The notes below the pieces were generated by a model. The model made no database searches. It was given only the letters and a program-made list of their open reading frames with translations, and was not told the origin of the DNA. 64,000 bases of DNA from Eubacteriales bacterium (lineage in GTDB: Bacteria; Bacillota; Clostridia; Christensenellales; CAG-138), in assembly GCA_021373115.1 (NCBI GenBank), contig JAJFTI010000006.1, positions 1 through 64,000 on the forward strand. The letters run 5' to 3'. A program made the position numbers and the translations under genes. The first letter of the stretch is position 1. Each line of letters opens with the position of its first letter. Below, in pieces: positions 58,962-64,000 of this stretch.

Positions 58962-59340
58962 AAAAGCGGATTTCCACTTGAAATAAACGAATCCCCGGAC
59001 AGCAAGGCAATTCGATGGCGCGTTTGAAACAGAATATCAGCCCCCTAAAGCCAGGCAGGACGGCGGACTGTTCGGAGCGATAGGGGTGTTTTTTTGCGTT
59101 TAAAACAAAGGATGGCCGATGGCTGCAAAACGGAGGCTGCATGGCCTCCCGAAAACGCGATGCGCGACGCTTTCTGCGAGGCAACGCTATGTTTTTCGAG
59201 AAAAATGTGGTATTCTATACGCAATCGTCGGCGGGGGATGCCCGCCCGGCCGGAACGCCCGAAAGGCAAACGAAAAGGCCGTAACTAAGATTGAACAGTT
59301 TCGGACGGAACTCTTTCATCTGAACGAACGGAGGGAGCAA
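58962..59340. other. Intergenic region after the BMC operon
   Basis: About 380 bases without a gene. A CCCCTA/TAGGGG pair with a long loop followed by seven T (59042-59096) may terminate the BMC operon (low confidence). Upstream of the DUF4349 gene, TATTCT at about 59210 could be a -10, but no convincing -35 was found. Confidence 0.45.
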
Positions 59341-60375
59341 ATGATTATGAAAACGAAACGGAACCTGCTATCCATACGTTCCAGGATTACAAAGCGTGCG
59401 GTTGTCGCGCTCGTTCTCTGCACAGTCCTGCTGTTCACGTTTGGCTGCGCAGCGCGCGCTTCGGAATCCGATGTCGCCTATGCACCCGCGCCGGCGGGCG
59501 CCGCTTACGATGAGGCGGCGCCGCAGGCAGAGAGTGCGGAAACCTATGCGGTGAGTTCGGATGCGTCCGGCTCAACCGGAACACAGACCGAGCCGACCGG
59601 TGATTTCGACGTCCGCAAGATTGTTTACACCGCGGATATGACTCTGACGGCCGATGATCCGGAGCAAGCGCTGGCAAACCTGGTGGAAAGCGCTCAGAAC
59701 CTGGGCGGTTACGTCTCCGGCTCCTACAGCACGACGGACGATCTCGGAACTTACTATTCCACCGCGACAATCAAGGTTCCCGCGGATCAGCTGGAAACGC
59801 TGGTGAACGCGGCAAAATCGATTGGAAAAGTGGACGACTATCGCCTCAGCTCGGACGATATTTCGCTTTCCTATTACGACATGCAGGCGCGGCTTGATAA
59901 CGCGAAAGCCGAGGAACAGCAACTGCTTGAAATTCTCGCGCAGTGCAAAACGATTGAGGAGATTCTGGCCGTTCGCCAGAGCCTGACGAGCGTTCGCGCG
60001 GATATTGAAAGCTATACCGCGCAGATGAATCTCTGGGACAACCTGGTTTCCTACGCTACGCTGAATCTTACCATCAATCGCACGCCGAAGACGGCGGTAG
60101 CGGGTGAAAAGGAACTGATTCAGGTTTGGAAGGCTTCGGATACCTGGGGCCGCATGGCCAGAGGATTCCAGAACAGCGCGCGGTTTGTCGTGAATGCGCT
60201 TGGCGCGATCGGGATTTTCCTCGCGGTAGCAATCATTCCCGCAGGGATTCTCTTCCTCGCCATCGGGCTGCCAATCATTCTGCATAAGAAAAACAAACGA
60301 AAAAAGGCGGCGGCGCTGAAAGCGCAGCAACCCGCGGCGGCGGAACCGGAAAACACGATAAAACAGAACGAATAA
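59341..60375 (+). CDS. DUF4349-domain lipoprotein
   Basis: 344 residues. Signal peptide with lipobox LLFTFGC (about residue 36), a low-complexity Ala/Ser/Thr linker, then DUF4349 (about 90-280; VRKIVYTADMTLTADDPEQA, YSTATIKVPADQLETLV and a coiled-coil stretch LDNAKAEEQQLLEILAQ). A membrane helix and a basic C-terminal tail (KKNKRKKAAALKAQQ) follow. Function is unknown; the domain may sense or stabilise envelope structure. ATG 59341 has CGGAGGG seven bases upstream; earlier in-frame codons lack signal-peptide character. Confidence 0.85.
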   Translation: MIMKTKRNLLSIRSRITKRAVVALVLCTVLLFTFGCAARASESDVAYAPAPAGAAYDEAAPQAESAETYAVSSDASGSTGTQTEPTGDFDVRKIVYTADMTLTADDPEQALANLVESAQNLGGYVSGSYSTTDDLGTYYSTATIKVPADQLETLVNAAKSIGKVDDYRLSSDDISLSYYDMQARLDNAKAEEQQLLEILAQCKTIEEILAVRQSLTSVRADIESYTAQMNLWDNLVSYATLNLTINRTPKTAVAGEKELIQVWKASDTWGRMARGFQNSARFVVNALGAIGIFLAVAIIPAGILFLAIGLPIILHKKNKRKKAAALKAQQPAAAEPENTIKQNE

Positions 60376-60403
60376 ATACACAGAAATCAGGGGGATAGTA
60401 CAG

Positions 60404-61522
60404 GTGGTTACGATCAAAGAAGCGGCGACCAAGAAGGATTTGGTCAAGTTCATGGAATTCCCGCTCAAACTTTACCGGGGTAATCCTTATTACGTGCCCG
60501 ATATACTCTCGAGCCAGGTGGCCGATATGCAGAAGGGGAAGAATCCCGCGTTTGCTTTTTGCGACGCAAAGTGCTTTCTGGCGTATCGGGACGGCGAGAT
60601 CGTCGGCCGCATCGCGGGCATCCTGAACACCCGTGCGAACGCGAAGTTTGGCAAGAAATACCTCAACTTCACGAACGTGGACTTCATTGACGACGAAGAA
60701 GTTGTGGACGCGCTTTTTAACGCGGTGGAAAGCTGGGCAAAGGAACTTGGCTGCGAAGCATTGCATGGCCCGCTTGGCTTTTCGGATATGGACCGCGAAG
60801 GCATGCTGATCGAAGGGTTTGATCGAAAGAGCCTGTTCTATACCTACTACAATCATCCATACTATATGGAGCATATGACCCGGCGCGGGTATCAAAAGCA
60901 GGTGGACTGGGTCGAAATGCGCCTAACGCTGCCGGACGTGCCGGACGAAAAGTATGCGCGTGTAGCGGAATATGTAAAAAAGAAAAAGAATCTGCACGTG
61001 GTCAATCTTGGCGAGAAACCGATTAAGCAGCTGATTGAGGACATGTTTGCCCTCTACAACAAGACCTACCTTGTGCTCTTTGGCATGGTACCGATGACGG
61101 ACGAGCAGATGGTGAAGTATGCCGGCGAATTCCGGCCAATGGTTGAAAAGCGTACCTCCTCGTTTGTCTATAACGAACAGGGTGAAATGGTTGCGTTCGG
61201 CATTTGCTGCCCCGCGCTCGACAGCGCGATGCAAAAAATGAAGGGGCGGACGGCACCCTTTGGCTGGATCCGGCTGCTCAAGGCGCTCAAGGGAAAAAAC
61301 GACACGGTCGATCTGCTGCTCATTGCGGTGCGTCCGGATCTGCAGGGGCAGGGCGTGAACGCCATCGTTCTGGACGACATGCTGAGAAAGTCAATCAAGA
61401 GCGGTGTGAAATACGCCGAGACGGGCCCCATGCTGGAACTAAACGACCATGTTCTTTCCCAGTGGGAGCGGTTTGAATCCGAGCAGCACAAGCGCCGCCG
61501 GTGCTTCGTAAAAGAACTCTAA
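60404..61522 (+). CDS. GNAT-like N-acetyltransferase family protein (YghO-like)
   Basis: 372 residues. An N-terminal part (FPLKLYRGNPYYVPDILSSQ, ARIAGILN-type beta strands in EIVGRIAGILNTRANAK) and a second half with a GNAT-like RPDLQGQGVNAIVLDDMLRK motif that would hold the acetyl-CoA pyrophosphate. This two-part layout is seen in YghO-type hypothetical proteins. The acceptor is unknown. The start is GTG 60404. It is monocistronic, ending at a strong terminator. Confidence 0.75.
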   Translation: MVTIKEAATKKDLVKFMEFPLKLYRGNPYYVPDILSSQVADMQKGKNPAFAFCDAKCFLAYRDGEIVGRIAGILNTRANAKFGKKYLNFTNVDFIDDEEVVDALFNAVESWAKELGCEALHGPLGFSDMDREGMLIEGFDRKSLFYTYYNHPYYMEHMTRRGYQKQVDWVEMRLTLPDVPDEKYARVAEYVKKKKNLHVVNLGEKPIKQLIEDMFALYNKTYLVLFGMVPMTDEQMVKYAGEFRPMVEKRTSSFVYNEQGEMVAFGICCPALDSAMQKMKGRTAPFGWIRLLKALKGKNDTVDLLLIAVRPDLQGQGVNAIVLDDMLRKSIKSGVKYAETGPMLELNDHVLSQWERFESEQHKRRRCFVKEL

Positions 61523-61537
61523 CACGGGATTTCCGAC

Positions 61538-61566
61538 AAGGCCGCTTTTTACAAGCGGCCTTTTTG
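61538..61566 (+). terminator. Terminator of the GNAT-like gene
   Basis: AAGGCCGCTT/AAGCGGCCTT stem with a TTTAC loop and TTTTGC tail. Confidence 0.85.
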
Positions 61567-61627
61567 CTTGAACATATTCTCAAAATGGTTTTTTCACGGA
61601 AAATACGGTTATGATGTAACGTAAATG

Positions 61628-61656
61628 TTTGCGAAGAGACGGCAGCGTGATATAAT
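61628..61656 (+). promoter_or_regulatory. Promoter of the 60-residue membrane protein
   Basis: TTTGCG, 17-base spacer, TATAAT; the -35 is weak. It is followed by GGGAGG before ATG 61686. Confidence 0.65.
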
Positions 61657-61685
61657 GAAATAAATTAAGAACGGGAGGATATTGT

Positions 61686-61868
61686 ATGAAACTGAGTGCA
61701 CCAAGATGGTTTATCTGGCTGCTCGCGTTGATTGCCGCCGCGCTGGCAATCGTAAGTATGTACGTTAAGATTCCCTATATTGGCGGCTTTGTCGAAGCGA
61801 ACCGTTTCTGGTTCATGACCGGCGCCTATGGCCTGCTGTTCCTCGGGACGCTGTTCAAAGGGCTATAA
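61686..61868 (+). CDS. Small two-helix membrane protein
   Basis: 60 residues. A short polar start, then helix 1 (WFIWLLALIAAALAIVSMY) and helix 2 (FWFMTGAYGLLFLGTLF) separated by a loop with charged residues. It has its own promoter, GGGAGG SD and terminator, supporting it as a real gene. Function unknown. Confidence 0.75.
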   Translation: MKLSAPRWFIWLLALIAAALAIVSMYVKIPYIGGFVEANRFWFMTGAYGLLFLGTLFKGL

Positions 61869-61882
61869 AAAATTCGAACCAC

Positions 61883-61914
61883 AAAAATGCCTGCGTATCC
61901 GCGGGCATTTTTTT
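61883..61914. terminator. Bidirectional terminator after the small membrane protein
   Basis: AAAAATGCCTGCG pairs with CGCGGGCATTTTT (one G-T pair); T-rich tails on both strands serve the convergent AlaX gene too. Confidence 0.83.
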
Positions 61915-61926
61915 ACGCCGTAAACG

Positions 61927-63138
61927 CTATTTCTGACCGGATAGTCTCTGCTGCAGGTAGTGCTGCAGCTGCTGAACGGTCTCCGCCGCGCCGCCGGCAC
62001 CGGGCGCCATGCCCTGCGCAAGCGTACCCCTGCCGCCGCCCTTGCCGCCCGTTGCGGCGTTGACGGCGGGCATGAGTTCGGAAACGTCCAGCGGGAACCC
62101 TTCGCCCGTGGCTAGTACATAGCTGAGCTTGTCATTGAATGAACTCAGCAGCAGCACGAGCGTTTTATCCTGCGCGGCGGCCTGGGAAAGATCCTTGAGC
62201 CGGTTTGCGTCCAGATCCGGGAAGAGGCGGACAATCAGCCGGTATTTCCCTGCCTGCAGCGCGGACTCCGACAGTTCGCGCGCGATATAGCCGTTGAGGG
62301 AGCGGGTAAGGTCGCGTTCCTGCTTCTTCAGCGCGCCATAGTCCTCCGAGAGCTTCTTAACCGCGTTTCCCGCGGTGTCGCGGGCAGTGGAGAAACGGCG
62401 CGCAATCATATCCATATCATCATGAACCGCACGGTTGCGCCGGAGCGCGCGCTCGCCGCAGTGGAAGGTAATGCGCGTTCCGCCTTTATAGGAGATGGCG
62501 TCCGAAACGAAGATGGAGCCGATCTCGCCGGTCAGCGCGCAGTGCGGCGCACAGCAGGTGCAAAGGTCCGCGTCCTGAATGGAAACGATGCGGATCGGAG
62601 GGACGAGCCCTTCCGCGTGTTTCCGCAGCGGGAGCCGAGCGACCTCCGCTTCACTTTCGTAAAACGCAGCAGTAACGGGCAGATTCCGCCAGACATAGCG
62701 GTTGGCAAGGTGCTCCGCCTCAACCACCTGTTCATGCGCCAGCGGCTTGTCGAAGTCGATGGTCGCGTAGTCGAGGGCGAGGTGGAAGCCGATATTCGCG
62801 GCGGAAAACAGATGATAGAAGGAAAACGAAAGCAGGTGCTCGCCCGTGTGCTGCTGCATGAAATCGAACCGGCGCGCCCAGTCGAGCTGAACGGGAAGCT
62901 CGCTTCCGACTGGAAGCGCGCGATCTATGCGGTGATAAATTTCGCCGTGCTCCTCGCGCACATGCAGCACCATCGCTTCGCCGATGAGGCCCGTATCGGA
63001 CGGCTGCCCGCCTCCTTCGGGAAAGAGCACGGTCTGATCCAGCACCACGTCGAACCCTTCCTTTGCCGGAACGCAGGAGAGCACGGTTGCGGTGTGCTGC
63101 GAAAGGTGGCTGTCGAGGTCATAAAGACGTTTGGTCAT
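61927..63138 (-). CDS. Alanyl-tRNA editing protein AlaX (long form, DHHA1)
   Basis: 403 residues. It hydrolyses Ser- or Gly-mischarged tRNA-Ala. The N-terminal second-additional domain has LFPEGGGQPSDTG; the editing core has HTGEHLLS (HxxxH) and CTCCAPHCALTGEIG (zinc Cys/His). The C-terminal half holds a DHHA1 domain with DKLSYVLATGEG and the GGGRGT glycine cluster (NAATGGKGGGRGTLAQG). The length is that of AlaX-L rather than full AlaRS. ATG 63138 has GGGAG about 8 bases upstream. Confidence 0.92.
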   Translation of the reverse strand: MTKRLYDLDSHLSQHTATVLSCVPAKEGFDVVLDQTVLFPEGGGQPSDTGLIGEAMVLHVREEHGEIYHRIDRALPVGSELPVQLDWARRFDFMQQHTGEHLLSFSFYHLFSAANIGFHLALDYATIDFDKPLAHEQVVEAEHLANRYVWRNLPVTAAFYESEAEVARLPLRKHAEGLVPPIRIVSIQDADLCTCCAPHCALTGEIGSIFVSDAISYKGGTRITFHCGERALRRNRAVHDDMDMIARRFSTARDTAGNAVKKLSEDYGALKKQERDLTRSLNGYIARELSESALQAGKYRLIVRLFPDLDANRLKDLSQAAAQDKTLVLLLSSFNDKLSYVLATGEGFPLDVSELMPAVNAATGGKGGGRGTLAQGMAPGAGGAAETVQQLQHYLQQRLSGQK

Positions 63139-63162
63139 GGCAAATCTCCCATCCGGTTGATA

Positions 63163-64000
63163 TTAGATGACGGCAAGTTGTTTGAGAAAATAGATAAAGA
63201 GAAACATCGTGAAGATGGAAAGAACGCTCGTAGTCGCAACCAGGGTACCGGCCAGCTCGTCGTCCGCCTGCATGGCGAGCGCCATGTTGTAGGTTACCAT
63301 TGCAACCGGCGCGCCGAAGATGATCAGCGCGACGACGATGTATTCGCCCCGGAATCCAAGCAGAAGGAACGTGCCGACAACGGCAACCGGAATCACCAGC
63401 AGCCGCAACAGCGAGACGATTGTGATGGCAAGCCGGTTTTTCCGTACCGCCGAAAACGAAATGGTGCCGCCGAGCAAGAGAAATGCTAGCGGCGAGGTAA
63501 TGGAAGCGAGGCCGTCGATCGGTTTTTGCAGCGCGAGCGGAAGATCAACCGAAAGCAGATTGACGAGAAAACCCGCGATGCAGCCGAGCATGATCGGGTT
63601 TATTATAATCCGCAGCAGAACCTTGCCGAAATGAACCTTCTCGCCGCGATACCGCTCCATGGCGACGACGGAAAACAGGTTGTAAAGCGGTACGCAGAGC
63701 GATATGGCGATGGACATTAAGCCGAGGTTCTCCTCGCCAAGGAGCGCCGCGGCGACCGCGAGGCCAAAGATTGCGTCGTTGGAGCGAAACACGCCGAGAA
63801 TGAGCACGCCCCGGCGCCGGTCATCCTTGCAAGCGAGCGGAACAATCCAGGCGGCGAGCGCATAGAAAACGACGATTCCAACGGTCATATACAGAAGATA
63901 CGGCGTTTCCAGCATTGCGCCGATATCGCTCGCGGCAACGGCGCGGTAGCACATTAGCGGCAGGGTAACGTAAAAAATGATGCTGTTTGCTTTTCGCAGG
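63163..64000 (-). CDS. AEC-family auxin efflux carrier-like transporter, 5' partial
   Basis: At least 279 residues are encoded, with no start inside the window: the frame remains open to the right edge (LRKANSIIFYVTLPLMCYRA before the internal ATG at 63954), and families of this type normally have two more N-terminal helices. Eight or so hydrophobic helices with the conserved FRSNDAIFGLAVA and FGAPVAMVTYNMAL blocks (proline-crossover region) identify an AEC membrane transporter for organic acids or similar. It ends 24 bases after the AlaX start, on the same strand, so the two may share a transcript. Substrate unknown. Confidence 0.87.
   Translation of the reverse strand, partial: LRKANSIIFYVTLPLMCYRAVAASDIGAMLETPYLLYMTVGIVVFYALAAWIVPLACKDDRRRGVLILGVFRSNDAIFGLAVAAALLGEENLGLMSIAISLCVPLYNLFSVVAMERYRGEKVHFGKVLLRIIINPIMLGCIAGFLVNLLSVDLPLALQKPIDGLASITSPLAFLLLGGTISFSAVRKNRLAITIVSLLRLLVIPVAVVGTFLLLGFRGEYIVVALIIFGAPVAMVTYNMALAMQADDELAGTLVATTSVLSIFTMFLFIYFLKQLAVI

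Noticed and set aside
1..64000. CRISPR array, rRNA, prophage or plasmid replication origin
   Set aside because: No regularly spaced repeats, rRNA-like sequence, phage structural genes or replication initiator genes were seen.

Overview
The window looks like chromosome of an anaerobic, monoderm-type Bacillota, most likely a Clostridia-class gut or sediment bacterium of fairly high GC content. The inference rests on a type II pantothenate kinase, an ECF-type transporter, a four-cysteine L28 ribosomal protein, SorC and WYL regulators, lipoproteins with Pro/Thr-rich linkers, strong SD sequences, sigma-A-like promoters and a large bacterial microcompartment (BMC) locus. No rRNA, CRISPR array or prophage was seen.

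Layout. 1-1224: an IS3-family insertion sequence that has cut a CoiA-like gene, followed by about 1 kb of low-coding sequence. 2571-3087: an operon of five tRNAs on the minus strand. 3257-6244: an ECF S-component fused to a type II pantothenate kinase, homoserine dehydrogenase and tRNA-Thr. 6326-14620: small regulators and housekeeping genes, including a MarR / serine-palmitoyltransferase-like / SDR operon (possible sphingoid-base synthesis), cyclophilin, trmL and rpmB. 14677-22864: a surface or exopolysaccharide-like group (GT39-like membrane protein, LRR lipoprotein, degenerate PIG-L domain joined to a NAGPA-type glycosidase) facing a six-repeat Ig-like membrane protein. 23010-33645: molybdenum cofactor synthesis and molybdate ABC transport (moeA, moeA-PBP, moaC, two MOSC proteins, moaA, a MoaB/Mog-domain protein, modABC, mogA).

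34963-58961 is the most striking part. A sugar ABC transporter with two permeases, a class II aldolase, an L-ribulose-5-phosphate 3-epimerase-like protein, a cupin, an L-xylulokinase-like kinase and a SorC regulator precede a second SorC regulator. Divergent from the latter runs a 17-gene BMC operon: rpe, two SDRs, two BMC-H, DeoC, PduL, a flavoprotein-like protein, BMC-P, acylating aldehyde dehydrogenase, PduS, PduT-like BMC-T, BMC-P, BMC-H, BMC-P, a second DeoC and a third SDR. The reading proposed here is that a pentose or rare sugar is imported, phosphorylated and isomerised. A sugar phosphate is then cleaved inside the compartment by DeoC-type aldolases to an aldehyde. The aldehyde goes to acyl-CoA and acyl-phosphate through the aldehyde dehydrogenase and PduL, and electrons leave through PduT/PduS. 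Five cargo proteins carry encapsulation-peptide-like N-terminal helices. The locus resembles the sugar-phosphate-utilising BMC class, but its substrate is not evident from sequence.

59341-64000: a DUF4349 lipoprotein, a GNAT-like protein, a 60-residue membrane protein, an AlaX-type editing protein and an AEC-family transporter that runs off the right edge.
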